From an uncultured Eggerthellaceae bacterium (lineage in GTDB: Bacteria > Actinomycetota > Coriobacteriia > Coriobacteriales > Eggerthellaceae), in NCBI GenBank assembly GCA_947650915.1, contig CANSWY010000012.1, forward strand, positions 1 through 48,374: DNA of 48,374 bases. The letters are read 5' to 3'. Positions 37,375-46,845 of this stretch are shown piece by piece. The position numbers and the translations under genes are program-made. The notes below the pieces were generated by a model. It did not search any database. It was given only the letters and a program-made list of their open reading frames with translations, and was not told where the DNA came from. Numbering within the stretch: position 1 is the stretch's first letter; each line of letters starts with the position of its first letter.

Positions 37375-37911
37375 TCAGCCGACGGATGCCAGCACCAGCT
37401 TGCCGTTCTTGACGCCTTTCGTGCCCAAGATCATGTTCGAGACCGTCTGGATCAGCTCCGTCTCCCCGCGCAGCACGATGACCTCCAGACAGGTGCGGTG
37501 ATCCACATGCACATGCATGGTGGACACCACGTTGTCGAAGAAATCATGCTGGATGGTGTGCAGCTTGTCGTTCAGATCAGAGGAGTGGTGGTCGTACACG
37601 ATAGTGAGCGTGCCCATGACCAGGGTGCCCGGGATGGCGCTGCGCTCTTCCACCAGCGCTTCGCGGACCAGGTCGCGGATGACCTCGCTGCGGTTCTTCG
37701 CCAACCCGCGGCGAGCCACCAGCTGGTCGAAATCCATGAGCAAGTCCTCCGGCATGGCCACGGAGAAGCGCATGAGGTCGTTCGCCTTCGTGCGCTCAGG
37801 CTGATGCGAAGCCGGTGCCGAAGCCGCTGGCACGGCTGCCGTGCGCGCGCCCACCTTGAGGCTGCGTCCGCGCGCGCCCTGGTGCTCTTCGGTGCTCTTC
37901 GGGTGCGGCAT
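37375..37911 (-). CDS. nikR: Nickel-responsive regulator NikR
   Basis: A 178-residue regulator. A ribbon-helix-helix DNA-binding domain (MRFSVAMPEDLLMDFDQLVARRG, from residue 47) precedes an ACT-like nickel-binding domain. The ligands are visible in YDHHSSD and in HVHVDHRTCLEVIVLRG (H-x-H and C). It has 46 extra N-terminal residues compared with standard NikR, rich in alanine and basic residues; an alternative start is the ATG at 37773. The upstream ATG is favoured because it sits three bases after the preceding stop, suggesting coupling. It likely ties hydrogenase maturation to nickel supply. Confidence 0.93.
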   Translation of the reverse strand: MPHPKSTEEHQGARGRSLKVGARTAAVPAASAPASHQPERTKANDLMRFSVAMPEDLLMDFDQLVARRGLAKNRSEVIRDLVREALVEERSAIPGTLVMGTLTIVYDHHSSDLNDKLHTIQHDFFDNVVSTMHVHVDHRTCLEVIVLRGETELIQTVSNMILGTKGVKNGKLVLASVG

Positions 37912-37914
37912 GCG

Positions 37915-38169
37915 TCAGACCAGGCTCACCTGGACGCCGCCTGCATCCTCCGCGTCGTCTTCGATGGCGTCTTTCGCCTCATCCAGCAGCGCGCGCACGT
38001 CATCCATCAGGGATTGCGCCGCGTGCAGTTTCATGCCCACCGTCTCAAAGCCCGCATCCTCCGCGGTGTGAGCCAGATTGTGCATCTGGCGACGGCTGAC
38101 CTTGCACACGTCGTCGATCATGGCGATCATGGTCTCAAGCTGTCCGGTGTTGACGCCGTTGGAACACAT
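37915..38169 (-). CDS. Unknown 84-residue protein upstream of nikR
   Basis: An 84-residue soluble, acidic protein (it contains DDVRALLDEAKDAIEDDAEDAG) predicted mostly helical, with two cysteines near the N-terminus (C2 and C22). The ATG at 38169 has a GGAGG site four bases upstream, so expression is likely. It is the first gene of the unit that continues into nikR and hypE, three bases from nikR. I do not recognise the family. The position suggests a role in nickel handling or hydrogenase maturation, but nothing in the sequence proves that. Confidence 0.75.
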   Translation of the reverse strand: MCSNGVNTGQLETMIAMIDDVCKVSRRQMHNLAHTAEDAGFETVGMKLHAAQSLMDDVRALLDEAKDAIEDDAEDAGGVQVSLV

Positions 38170-38241
38170 GGTTCCTCCTCACGTTGCGCTGGCGATTGCT
38201 ATCATGCTTCCAATGCCCGCTCAGGATGCAAGGGAAGCAGT

Positions 38242-38700
38242 GTGAATACTATCCGGAATGGTAACACCTTCGGGTTCGACGCCGCAAGAGCGCTGACCGC
38301 CTACCAGCCGTTCGCGGCGGGCACGCCCGGCTGTTCGCTGGCGGTCATCTCTGAGCGCGAACTGCCGGATGCAGCGCGCACGGCGCTGGCCAGCTCCGCT
38401 GAGAAGCTGAGATTCGGGCGCGCGGGCGTGTTCTGGATCACCTGCACAGATGCCGAAGGACGCACCCTTACCCCAAGAGAGCTGCAAGAGCTGCTGGTGG
38501 CGCTGGATCCACTGGGGTTCGTGATGGCGGACGCGGCGGCGGCCGCGCGCATGGAAGAAGCGTTCGGCACCACGTGCGCCCAGGATGCCGCCGGGCGCGT
38601 GGCCGGACGCACGGCGGTGGCGTTCGAAAGCTTCGCGGACATGTTGGCTTCCTCTGAGGAGAAGCAGCGCGCCTGGGCATTGCTGAAGCGCCTGGCGTGA
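38242..38700 (+). CDS. Unknown 152-residue protein divergent from the nickel genes
   Basis: A 152-residue alanine-rich soluble protein with no membrane segment or signal. The start is taken as GTG at 38242 with AAGGGA upstream; longer readings run antisense to nikR. Visible features are a TPRELQELLVALDPLGF segment and two cysteines (in PGCSL and TTCAQ). I do not recognise it. It is divergent from the nikR/hypE unit with a 72-bp gap, so the two could share regulation. It is followed by 270 bp of repeats. Confidence 0.65.
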   Translation: MNTIRNGNTFGFDAARALTAYQPFAAGTPGCSLAVISERELPDAARTALASSAEKLRFGRAGVFWITCTDAEGRTLTPRELQELLVALDPLGFVMADAAAAARMEEAFGTTCAQDAAGRVAGRTAVAFESFADMLASSEEKQRAWALLKRLA

Positions 38701-38873
38701 AGGACAAAGGCTGAAGCCTTTGCTATGAAGGACATGTGGCCGAAGGGCCGTTCCGCAGCGCAGGCTCCAATCTGCGAAGGGCTGTTCCGTAGCGCAGGCT
38801 CCAATCTGCGAAGGGCTGTTCCGTAGCGCAGGCTTTAGCCTGCGAAGGACAAAGGCTGAAGCCTTTGCTACGA
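38701..38873. repeat. 34-bp tandem repeats bracketed by a 28-bp direct repeat
   Basis: A 28-bp sequence containing the palindrome AAAGGCT-GA-AGCCTTT occurs at 38701-38728 and again at 38846-38873 with one mismatch. Between them are three tandem 34-bp units (38742-38775, 38776-38809, 38810-38843), each with a CGCAGGCT...CTGCG near-palindrome. The last unit restores perfect pairing (AGGCTTTAGCCT). This is unrelated to the 96-bp family and lies between the unknown gene and ispD. Confidence 0.85.
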
Positions 38874-38975
38874 GTCATCCCAGGGAAGACCGAAACCGTT
38901 GCCACGGGTGCCTCCGGGTGATGCCATGCTGCGGTATCATCACCATCAACGCAACGCTTGATGAGAGGGAACCGC

Positions 38976-39818
38976 ATGCCGCACACCATCGATCCTGTCT
39001 ACACCCCGGAAACGCTGCGCGCACCGGAGCTGCTCTCGCAGGTGCTGGATGATGACCTGAACACCATCGCAGACCTGCGGCTGACCGGCAAAGTGGACAA
39101 GAATCCGAAAACGGCCGCCATCATCCTGGCCGGCGGCACGGGCGAACGCTTCGGCCGTGAAGGCGGCAAGCAGCTGGTGGAAGTGGCCGGCAAGCCCATC
39201 CTCACCTGGTCCGCCGAAGCGTTCGACGCGGTGGGAGATGTGGGGCTCATCGTGCTGGTGTGCCCGGAAGACCGCCAGGAGGAATACCTCAAGCGCGCGG
39301 TGGACCCATTCCCGTTCGCCACGCCGGTGGTGGTGGCGCCCGCGGGCAAGATCCGCCAGGAATCCGCGTTCTCCGGCCTGGAGGCGGTGCCGGACGACTT
39401 CGAATTCGTCGTGCTGCATGACGGCGCGCGCCCGCTCATCACACCAGAGCTCATCCTGCACACCATCAACACCGTGAAGGGCACGCTGGACGCTGATGGT
39501 GCCGTGGTGGCCCATCCGGCCGTGGACACGCTGAAAGTGGTGGAGGACGGCGTCATCGCGGGCACGCCGGATCGTCGCGTGTTCTGGAACGCGCAGACGC
39601 CGCAGGTCTTCCGCGCGGGCATCTACCGGCGCGCGCACATCTCCGCCCTGAACGACGGCTTCGTGGGCACGGACGATTCATCGCTGATCGAACGGCTGGG
39701 CGGCCGCGTGCTGGTGGTGGAAGGCAAGCGCGACAACATCAAGCTCACCGTGCCGGAAGACCTGGCGCTCTTGGCTTCGGCCATCCGCATGCTGCTGGCC
39801 GGCGAAGAGATGGCCTGA
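38976..39818 (+). CDS. ispD: 2-C-methyl-D-erythritol 4-phosphate cytidylyltransferase
   Basis: A 280-residue enzyme of the MEP isoprenoid pathway, making CDP-ME from MEP and CTP. The signature [14 protein letters not shown]...KQ lies near residues 46-65; [11 protein letters not shown] and the C-terminal region [16 protein letters not shown] also fit. It carries about 45 residues before the nucleotide-binding motif, which most IspD proteins lack. The ATG at 38976 has GAGGGA five bases upstream. It leads an operon with ispF 10 bp downstream. Confidence 0.95.
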   Translation: MPHTIDPVYTPETLRAPELLSQVLDDDLNTIADLRLTGKVDKNPKTAAIILAGGTGERFGREGGKQLVEVAGKPILTWSAEAFDAVGDVGLIVLVCPEDRQEEYLKRAVDPFPFATPVVVAPAGKIRQESAFSGLEAVPDDFEFVVLHDGARPLITPELILHTINTVKGTLDADGAVVAHPAVDTLKVVEDGVIAGTPDRRVFWNAQTPQVFRAGIYRRAHISALNDGFVGTDDSSLIERLGGRVLVVEGKRDNIKLTVPEDLALLASAIRMLLAGEEMA

Positions 39819-39828
39819 GGAGGAGCCC

Positions 39829-40320
39829 ATGGCAGAGCGCATCGGACTGGGCATGGACGTGCACGCCTTCGCCGAAGGACGACGGCTCATTTTGGGCGGC
39901 GTGGACATCCCCTGCGAACGGGGGCTTGACGGCCATTCGGATGCGGACGTACTGGCCCACGCGGTGGCGGATGCCATCCTAGGAGCGGCCCGCGCAGGCG
40001 ACATCGGCAAGCTGTTCCCGGACACGGATCCGGCGTTCAAGGATGCGGATTCGCTGAAGCTCTTGGCGGCAGCGGTGGCCCACGTGCGCGCGGAGGGCTG
40101 GCGCGTGCAGGACGTGGATGCCGTGGTGGCCTGCCAAGCGCCGAAGCTCTCCCCGCACCGGGATGCCATGCGCCAGAACCTGGCGGACGCCTTGGGCGTG
40201 CCCGTGGAAAGCGTGGGCGTGAAGGCCACCACCACCGAACACCTGGGATTCGAAGGCCGGGGCGAAGGCATCAGCGCCTACGCCGTCTGCCTTTTGGAAA
40301 GAAGAGAGGAACCGTCATGA
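39829..40320 (+). CDS. ispF: 2-C-methyl-D-erythritol 2,4-cyclodiphosphate synthase
   Basis: A 163-residue trimeric zinc enzyme that makes MEcPP, two steps after IspD. It shows GMDVHAF (zinc-binding D and H), [22 protein letters not shown], a [12 protein letters not shown] segment and the late [16 protein letters not shown] motif. The ATG follows AGGAGG. It overlaps cysS by four bases (ATGA). Confidence 0.97.
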   Translation: MAERIGLGMDVHAFAEGRRLILGGVDIPCERGLDGHSDADVLAHAVADAILGAARAGDIGKLFPDTDPAFKDADSLKLLAAAVAHVRAEGWRVQDVDAVVACQAPKLSPHRDAMRQNLADALGVPVESVGVKATTTEHLGFEGRGEGISAYAVCLLERREEPS

Positions 40321-41816
40321 TCCGTCTGTACGACACACGCCAACATAAAAAGGTGGATTTCACCCCCCTGCACGAAGGGGAGGTGCGGATGTACGTCTGC
40401 GGGCCCACCGTGTACAACCGCATCCATATCGGCAACGCGCGCACGTTCATCTCCTTCGACATGATCCGCCGCTACTTGGAATGGGCGGGCTATGAGGTCA
40501 CCTTCGTGCAGAACGTGACGGACGTGGACGACAAGATCATCAACCGCGCTGCCGAAGAGGGGCGCACCGCTGCGGAAGTGGCCGCCGAATACACCGAAGC
40601 GTTCATCCAGGACATGCACGCAGCGGGCGTGGCTGACCCCACCATCCGCCCGAAAGCCACCGAAGAGATCCCGGCCATGATAGAGCTGGTGCAGTCCTTG
40701 GTGGATAAGGGGCACGCTTACGTGGTGGATGGCGACGTGTACTTCTCCGTGCGCTCCGACCCGCGCTACGGCACCCTTTCTGGCCGCAACGTGGATGAGA
40801 TGGAAAGCGGCCACCGGGAACTGCGCGCTGATGGCCAGGGCTTGGAGGACCGCAAGCAAGACCCGCTGGATTTCGCGCTCTGGAAAGCGGCGAAACCGGG
40901 TGAACCGGCATGGGATTCCCCGTGGGGGCAGGGCCGCCCGGGCTGGCACATCGAATGCTCCGCCATGTCCCACAAGTATCTGGGGCTGCCGTTCGACATC
41001 CACGGCGGCGGCCAAGACTTGGTGTTCCCGCACCATGAGAACGAACGCGCCCAATCCGAATGCGGCTGCGGCACCGCGTTCGCGAACCACTGGATGCACT
41101 CCGGCATGCTGCAAGTGAACGCCGAGAAGATGAGCAAATCCCTGGGCAATTTCCTGCTGCTGCATGAGGTGCTGGAAGGCGCCCGGCCAGAGGCGCTGCG
41201 CATGCTGATGCTCCAGACGCACTACCGTTCTCCCTTGGATTTCTCGCCCGCGCGCTTGGAAGAAGCGGACGCGGCGCTCACTCGCGTGGAGAACGCGCTG
41301 TCCGCGGCGGATTGGGCCTGCCAGAATGCGGTGGACGGCGCGCCGGACGCGCTTGACGGAGAGGCGCTGCGCGCTCGGGCGCAGACGTGCCGGGGCGCGT
41401 TCGCAGCCGCCATGGATGACGATTTCAACGCGCCGGCGGCGCTGGGCGGCATCTTCACGCTGGTGGGCGAGGTGAACACGGCGCTGGCGGACAACACGCT
41501 TTCCGTGATGGATGCCGAAGCCGTGGCGTGCGCCACGGATGCCATCCGGGAACTGTTGGCCGTGCTGGGCATCGCGCTGGCAGAGGATGCGGGCACCGCG
41601 GATTATCCTGAGGAAGTGGTGACGCTGGCAGCAGACGTTGCCGGATACGGCGGCGCGGATGCCATGGAAGCGGTGGAAGCGCTGCTGGAGGCCCGCGCGT
41701 TGGCGCGTTCGGAAAAGGATTGGGCGCGGGCGGACGCCGTGCGCGACGGCCTGACGGGGTTGGGCTTCGCCATAGAGGACACCCCCCAAGGCGCGAAGGT
41801 CACCTACGAACGATGA
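40317..41816 (+). CDS. cysS: Cysteinyl-tRNA synthetase
   Basis: A 499-residue class I aminoacyl-tRNA synthetase. It shows the zinc-binding C28 in [15 protein letters not shown] (HIGH-like at 37-40), WHIECSAMS, the zinc histidine region [12 protein letters not shown] and KMSKS at 271-275, followed by the helical anticodon-binding domain. It is translationally coupled to ispF before it and to the peptidase gene after it. The ispD-ispF-cysS order is common in bacteria. Confidence 0.98.
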   Translation: MIRLYDTRQHKKVDFTPLHEGEVRMYVCGPTVYNRIHIGNARTFISFDMIRRYLEWAGYEVTFVQNVTDVDDKIINRAAEEGRTAAEVAAEYTEAFIQDMHAAGVADPTIRPKATEEIPAMIELVQSLVDKGHAYVVDGDVYFSVRSDPRYGTLSGRNVDEMESGHRELRADGQGLEDRKQDPLDFALWKAAKPGEPAWDSPWGQGRPGWHIECSAMSHKYLGLPFDIHGGGQDLVFPHHENERAQSECGCGTAFANHWMHSGMLQVNAEKMSKSLGNFLLLHEVLEGARPEALRMLMLQTHYRSPLDFSPARLEEADAALTRVENALSAADWACQNAVDGAPDALDGEALRARAQTCRGAFAAAMDDDFNAPAALGGIFTLVGEVNTALADNTLSVMDAEAVACATDAIRELLAVLGIALAEDAGTADYPEEVVTLAADVAGYGGADAMEAVEALLEARALARSEKDWARADAVRDGLTGLGFAIEDTPQGAKVTYER

Positions 41817-42883
41817 GCGAAGCCAGACGGCACCCCATGCAGAACCGCCGCAAACCGTCGGTTCGCGGGCGTGTCGAGCTTCGACCACAACCAATCTCAG
41901 GCCGCCCTCGACCGAAAAGGCGCACCGAGTCCGTTTTTGCTGAGCGCCCCAGCGTCACTGTGACAGCCGTGGCTCCTGCGCCAACCCCCGTGTTGTCCCG
42001 ACGCTATTTGACGTATCTGGCCATCGCCTTGGTCATTCTGCTGGCAGCGGCGTTCCTTTTCGCACGCGCATGCACGCCAGCTGAGGACATCGAACAGGAA
42101 ACCGCCATTGCAGAACTGGAGCCCTCCAACTACGAGCTCATCGACGAAGCAGCGCTCCAGGACATCCTGGGCGCTGAACTGACGGCCAAGCTCATCACCG
42201 CTGCCGCTGACAATGACGATGCGGCGTGGATCGCAGCTCATCCGGAGGCCTATGCCGGCGATGGAGACAGCGTGCAGTTCAAGCTGCTCAGGCTTGCCGC
42301 GAACGAGCCGAACGCTGTCAGCTTCGTGCGTGCGTTCCCTGAACTCTACCCAGCCGACACCGCCGCTGATGACCGAGCGGGAGAAAGCGCGGGGCGCCGC
42401 ACGCCGCGGCTCTACCAGTGGGATGAGCGTTGGGGCGGCACCGTTTATTGCTCTACCGCCTTCGCGCTCACGGGCTGCTGCCCCACTAGCATGGCCATGG
42501 TGTACCAAGGTCTCACGGGCAAGGACGACAAAGGGCCGCGCGAAATGGGGCAGCTTGCCCAGGAATACGGCTACATGGATCAGTACAACGGCACATCGCA
42601 GTCGTATTTCGCGGGCGTGGCACCCAAGCTGGGGCTGCGCTGCACATCATTGGATGTCAGCGCACAAGCACTTCGGGACGCCCTCAGCCGCAATGAGCTG
42701 GTCATCTGCAACGTGGGTCCGGGAGATTTCACGGATGGCGGCCATTATCTGGTGATCACTGGCATGGACGAGGATGGCAAGTTGCTGATCAATGACCCGT
42801 TCTCCGCCATGAAGTCGGATGAATCCTGGGATATGAGCACCATGCTGGCCCAAACGAAAGCGCTCTGGGCCTTCTCCGCCTGA
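41813..42883 (+). CDS. Membrane-anchored C39-like (papain-fold) peptidase
   Basis: A 356-residue protein. A basic cytoplasmic N-terminus (1-62) is followed by a membrane helix (about 63-83, YLTYLAIALVILLAAAFLF), a spacer domain and a C-terminal peptidase_C39_2-type domain. That domain shows LYQWDERWGG, then TGCCPTSMAMV (likely nucleophile cysteine), GGHYLVITGMD (histidine) and NDPF. It should cut or bind peptides outside the membrane. The ATG at 41813 overlaps the cysS stop (ATGA). The TGA stop shares its last base with the first base of repeat J. The target is unknown. Confidence 0.85.
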   Translation: MSEARRHPMQNRRKPSVRGRVELRPQPISGRPRPKRRTESVFAERPSVTVTAVAPAPTPVLSRRYLTYLAIALVILLAAAFLFARACTPAEDIEQETAIAELEPSNYELIDEAALQDILGAELTAKLITAAADNDDAAWIAAHPEAYAGDGDSVQFKLLRLAANEPNAVSFVRAFPELYPADTAADDRAGESAGRRTPRLYQWDERWGGTVYCSTAFALTGCCPTSMAMVYQGLTGKDDKGPREMGQLAQEYGYMDQYNGTSQSYFAGVAPKLGLRCTSLDVSAQALRDALSRNELVICNVGPGDFTDGGHYLVITGMDEDGKLLINDPFSAMKSDESWDMSTMLAQTKALWAFSA

Positions 42884-43022
42884 TGTGCAAAAGGGACGTT
42901 CCAAATTGCACATATCCGGATGAGCGATGTGCAGAAGGGACGTTCCAAATTGCACATAGGAACAGTCTTCCAGTGCGCATGATCCATTTCTATGTGCAAT
43001 TTGGGACGTCCCTTCTGCACAT
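42883..43022 (+). repeat. Inverted-repeat element J (three units)
   Basis: An outer left unit (42883-42913, CAAAAG) precedes a 96-bp element with arms 42927-42957 and 42992-43022 (matched CAGAAG/CTTCTG) and the centre forward. It separates the convergent peptidase and clpC genes. Confidence 0.92.
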
Positions 43023-43035
43023 CCCGAATAAAAGG

Positions 43036-43063
43036 AGAGGGGCGGGTGAAAACCCGCCCCTCT
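43036..43063 (-). terminator. clpC terminator
   Basis: A perfect 12-bp GC stem with a 4-nt loop, followed on the minus strand by CCTTTTATT, nine bases beyond the clpC stop. It would also work, less well, from the other side. Confidence 0.8.
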
Positions 43064-43071
43064 TGCGTGTC

Positions 43072-45657
43072 TTACGCGGCGCCGCCTTCCAGAGATCCTG
43101 TGGACGTGCGCGGGGATGAGACGCCCGCGTGGCCCAAGTCGAAGTTCGTGAGCAGAAGCTCCGCCTCGCGAGCGATGGAATCCCGCTTGCGGGGTGCCGG
43201 GATGGACCCGCTGCCTGCCGTGAACGACAGCTTCGCGTCCTCCCCTTCACCTTCCACGTCCACATCCACCACCGAACCGCTGGTCCAGACGCCCTCCAGG
43301 ATCTGCTCCGAAATGGGGTCTTCCAGCAGCCGCTGGATGGCGCGGCGCAGCGGGCGCGCACCGTAGGTGGTGTCCGTGCCCTCCTTCGCGATGAACTGCA
43401 CCGCTGCCGGCGTCAGATTGATGGTCATGTTCTGAGAGATCATGCGGTCACGCAGATCCGCCACCATGAGCTCCACGATCTGGCCGATCTGCTCTTCGGT
43501 GAGGCTCTTGAACACGATGATCTCATCCAGGCGGTTCAGGAACTCCGGACGGAAGAGCTTCTTCATCTCCGTCATGACGCGGCTTTTGATTTCCTCATCA
43601 GAGAGGCCGGATTGCCCGTCCGGCGAAAAGCCCAGCGACGTTGATTGCGCGATGTCCCGCGCGCCCACGTTCGACGTCATGATGATCACGGTGTTGCGGA
43701 AATCAACCGTGCGGCCCTGGGCATCCGTGAGGCGTCCCTCTTCCAAGATCTGCAACAGGATGTTGAACACATCCGGATGCGCTTTCTCTATCTCATCGAA
43801 GAGCACCACCGAATAGGGGCGCTGGCGCACCGCCTTCGTGAGCTGGCCGCCCTCGTCGAACCCGACGTAACCCGGAGGCGAACCCACCAAGCGGCTGACC
43901 GTGTGCTTCTCCATGTATTCCGACATGTCGAAGGACAGGAGAGCCTCTTCAGAGTTGAACAGGAACTCCGCAAGCGCCTTGGAAAGCTCCGTCTTGCCCA
44001 CGCCCGACGGCCCCAGGAAGATGAACGAACCGGCCGGGCGCTTCGGATCCTTCAGGCCCGCGCGTGAACGGCGGATGGCCTTGGAGAGCGCTGTGACCGC
44101 TTCATCCTGCCCGATGACGCGCTCATGCAGCACGCCTTCCATGCGCAAAAGCTTCTCCGTTTCAGCCTCCGTCAGGTTGGACACCGGCACGCCGGTGGAC
44201 ATGGACACCACGTCCGCGATGTCTTCCAGCGTCACGTTCTGCACTGAACGCGCCGCGTCCTCCTCCCATTGCTTCTCGGCCTCTTCGCGCTTCGTCTTCA
44301 GTTCCGCCTCTTCATCGCGCAGCGTGGCCGCGCGCTCAAAATCCTGTTCGCCGATGGCCTTGTCCTTGTCCTGGCGGACGCGGCGCAGCTGGTCATCCAG
44401 TTCGCGCAGCTCAGGCGGCAACGTCATGTTGCGGATGCGCATGCGCGCACCGGCTTCATCCAGGACATCGATGGCCTTGTCCGGCAGATAGCGGTCCTGG
44501 ATGTAACGGTTCGAAAGCTCCACGGCGGCCTGCAGCGCCTCTTCGGTGAAGTGCACCTGATGGTGCGCCTCGTATTTGTCTCGCAGGCCCTCCATGATGC
44601 GCACAGCTTGCTCTTCGTTGGGCTCGTTCACCGTGAGCGGCTGGAAGCGGCGCTCCAGCGCGGAATCCTTCTCCAGATGCTTGCGGTATTCCTCCAGTGT
44701 GGTGGCACCGATGATCTGGATCTCACCGCGGGAGAGCGGCGGCTTCAGGATGGCCGCAGCATCGATGGACCCTTCTGCGGAGCCCGCGCCGATGATGGTG
44801 TGGATCTCATCGATGAACAGGAGCACGTCACCGGAATCCATCACTTCCTTGATGACCTTCTTCATGCGCTCTTCGAATTCGCCGCGGTACTTGGAACCGG
44901 CCACCAGCGCAGACACGTCCAGCGTGACGAGGCGCTTGTTGCGCAGAAGATCCGGCACTTGGCCAGCCACGATCAGCTGCGCCAGGCCCTCAGCGATGGC
45001 CGTCTTGCCCACGCCCGGCTCGCCCAGGATGAGCGGGTTGTTCTTCTGGCGGCGGGAAAGGATCTGCATCACGCGTTCGATCTCTGCCGCACGCCCGATG
45101 ACCGGGTCAAGCTCCCCATCCTTCGCCTTCTGCGTCAGATCAGTGCTGAACTCCTTCAGCATGCTGTCCCCGCGCTGACCTGACGGATCGAACCCGGCGC
45201 GACCCGCCATGACGGGTGACTGGCCCACGATGTCGTTCATGGTGGAACGGATGTCATCCGGCGTGACGCCCATGCGCTTCAGCACGTCAACGGCGGTGCC
45301 GTCGGCTTCGCGGGCGATGCCCAGCAGCAAGTGTTCCGTGGAGATGTAGGACTGGCCCATCTGCATGGCTTCGCGCAGGGAGTTTTCCAGCACGCGCTTC
45401 ACACGCGGGGTGAACGCCAAATGCCCGGACACGTCCGCATCCTCATCGATGGTGGCGATCTGGCGAATGTTCTGCGTGACGCCGTCGTGCGTGATGTTCA
45501 GACGCGCCAACGCCTGGGCCGCCAGCCCCTCCTTCTCAGAGATGAGGCCCAGCAAGATGTGTTCGGTGCCCACGTAGGGCTGATGCAAAGCGCGCGCTTC
45601 GTCTTGCGCCAAGACGAGCACCTTTCGCGCTTTGTCGGTGAACTTCTCAAAAGACAT
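43072..45657 (-). CDS. clpC: ClpC ATPase
   Basis: An 861-residue AAA+ unfoldase that feeds ClpP. The order is: N-terminal Clp repeats (1-145), first AAA with GEPGVGKT, a short middle domain with a UVR-type segment (about 420-460; [20 protein letters not shown]), and second AAA with GPSGVGKTE. The UVR motif and short middle domain tell it apart from ClpB. The ATG at 45657 has a GAGGAA site; the longer reading runs through the promoter. A CIRCE operator overlaps its promoter. No mcsA, mcsB or ctsR gene is nearby. Confidence 0.96.
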   Translation of the reverse strand: MSFEKFTDKARKVLVLAQDEARALHQPYVGTEHILLGLISEKEGLAAQALARLNITHDGVTQNIRQIATIDEDADVSGHLAFTPRVKRVLENSLREAMQMGQSYISTEHLLLGIAREADGTAVDVLKRMGVTPDDIRSTMNDIVGQSPVMAGRAGFDPSGQRGDSMLKEFSTDLTQKAKDGELDPVIGRAAEIERVMQILSRRQKNNPLILGEPGVGKTAIAEGLAQLIVAGQVPDLLRNKRLVTLDVSALVAGSKYRGEFEERMKKVIKEVMDSGDVLLFIDEIHTIIGAGSAEGSIDAAAILKPPLSRGEIQIIGATTLEEYRKHLEKDSALERRFQPLTVNEPNEEQAVRIMEGLRDKYEAHHQVHFTEEALQAAVELSNRYIQDRYLPDKAIDVLDEAGARMRIRNMTLPPELRELDDQLRRVRQDKDKAIGEQDFERAATLRDEEAELKTKREEAEKQWEEDAARSVQNVTLEDIADVVSMSTGVPVSNLTEAETEKLLRMEGVLHERVIGQDEAVTALSKAIRRSRAGLKDPKRPAGSFIFLGPSGVGKTELSKALAEFLFNSEEALLSFDMSEYMEKHTVSRLVGSPPGYVGFDEGGQLTKAVRQRPYSVVLFDEIEKAHPDVFNILLQILEEGRLTDAQGRTVDFRNTVIIMTSNVGARDIAQSTSLGFSPDGQSGLSDEEIKSRVMTEMKKLFRPEFLNRLDEIIVFKSLTEEQIGQIVELMVADLRDRMISQNMTINLTPAAVQFIAKEGTDTTYGARPLRRAIQRLLEDPISEQILEGVWTSGSVVDVDVEGEGEDAKLSFTAGSGSIPAPRKRDSIAREAELLLTNFDLGHAGVSSPRTSTGSLEGGAA

Positions 45658-45698
45658 GATTCCTCGATTCTGATGTGCTTGATGGCATTTTGCAGCGT

Positions 45699-45728
45699 AT
45701 GTTAGCACTCCTGGCATAGGAGTGCCAA
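45699..45728 (-). promoter_or_regulatory. clpC promoter
   Basis: On the minus strand a -35 TTGGCA, an 18-bp spacer and a -10 TAACAT, 42 bp before clpC. The CIRCE element covers the -35, the spacer and part of the -10. Confidence 0.65.
45702..45728 (-). promoter_or_regulatory. CIRCE element (HrcA operator)
   Basis: TTAGCACTC, nine bases, GAGTGCCAA on the plus strand, compared with the consensus TTAGCACTC-N9-GAGTGCTAA: 17 of 18 bases match with exact spacing. HrcA is therefore expected to repress clpC; the hrcA gene is not in this window. Confidence 0.92.
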
Positions 45729-45808
45729 AACGCTTGAGCAACGCCCACACATGCCGCACACATCCGCTGCGCGCGTGCGCTAGGATGGGCGCGATGACAG
45801 GAGGCTCC

Positions 45809-46732
45809 ATGCAGCGCATCGGCATCATAGATTTGGGCAGCAACACCGTCCGCTTGGTGGTGTTCGGCGTACAGAAGGATCTCGGGAAGCATCTGCGCCC
45901 GCGGGAGTTCCGCGTGCTGCTGAACGAAAAGGAAGTGGCCGGCTTGTCCGCCTACGTGGACGATGGCCTGTTCACGGACGCTGGCATCGAACGGGCGGCG
46001 GATGTGCTGGAAGACCATCTGGCCAGTGCGAAGAACGTGGGCTGTTCAGAGGTGCACGTGTTCGCCACCGCAGTGCTGCGCAACTGCGCGAACAGCGCGC
46101 AGGCCGTTGAGGCGCTGGAACGCAAGACGGGCCTGGCGCTGGACATCATCTCCGGTGAAGAGGAAGCGCATCTGGGATTCGTGGGCGCGTGCATCGGGCA
46201 AGATCTGGAGCAGGGCATCCTGGTGGACATCGGCGGCGGTTCCACGGAGTTCACGCACATCGAACGCGGGCGGGACCTCATGAACGTGAGCGTGCCGCAG
46301 GGCAGCGTGTCCTCCTATGCGGCAGCGGTCTCCCGCGTGCTGCCCACGCCGGACGAATGCGCGGCCATCCGCGCCGCGTTCGAAGAGCGCATCTCAGAAT
46401 ACAAGTGCATCAAAGCCACGCACGAGGCAGCCATGTACGGCATCGGCGGCAGCGTGCGCGCGGTGGCGAAGATGCTGGGACGCATGAACGGGCGGGACAA
46501 AGCGCAGAAACAGATGGTGCCTGCTGATGTTGATCGCGTGCTGGCGCTGCTGGAAGAGGATCCGTCCACGTTCGCACACCTGGCCGTGAAGGCCGTGCCG
46601 GATCGCTTGCATTCGGTGGTTCCCGGGTGCATCCTGCTGCGCACGCTCATGGAGGCGGCACAGGCGAAGACGCTCACCCTCTGCAAATACGGCGTCCGCG
46701 AAGGCTACCTGTCAGAACGCGTCCTGGGCTGA
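45809..46732 (+). CDS. Exopolyphosphatase / pppGpp phosphohydrolase (Ppx/GppA family)
   Basis: A 307-residue protein of the ASKHA fold. It shows IIDLGSNTVRLVVFGV at the N-terminus, ATAVLRNCANS, SGEEEAHLGFVGA and LVDIGGGSTEFTHI, the phosphate-1, connect and phosphate-2 signatures. It has only the two core domains, as in short actinobacterial Ppx proteins, without the HD-like C-terminal part of E. coli Ppx. It hydrolyses polyphosphate or pppGpp; sequence alone cannot say which. The ATG at 45809 has GGAGG four bases upstream; earlier in-frame starts overlap the clpC operator region. It is divergent from clpC. Confidence 0.92.
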   Translation: MQRIGIIDLGSNTVRLVVFGVQKDLGKHLRPREFRVLLNEKEVAGLSAYVDDGLFTDAGIERAADVLEDHLASAKNVGCSEVHVFATAVLRNCANSAQAVEALERKTGLALDIISGEEEAHLGFVGACIGQDLEQGILVDIGGGSTEFTHIERGRDLMNVSVPQGSVSSYAAAVSRVLPTPDECAAIRAAFEERISEYKCIKATHEAAMYGIGGSVRAVAKMLGRMNGRDKAQKQMVPADVDRVLALLEEDPSTFAHLAVKAVPDRLHSVVPGCILLRTLMEAAQAKTLTLCKYGVREGYLSERVLG

Positions 46733-46779
46733 TGCCAGCAGCTGCAGGTTGCTGCGGAGAACCTGCGTTCGGCACAGCA

Positions 46780-46820
46780 GGTGAAAACCCCGGGACGCAG
46801 TGCGCTCCGGGGTTTTCACC
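46780..46820. terminator. Bidirectional terminator between ppx/gppA and moeA
   Basis: A perfect 14-bp stem with AAAA on one side and TTTT on the other (GGTGAAAACCCCGG and its complement) around a 13-nt loop. It serves the two convergent genes. Confidence 0.8.
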
Positions 46821-46845
46821 ATGAAGAGAGAGGAGGGGCGTGTTC

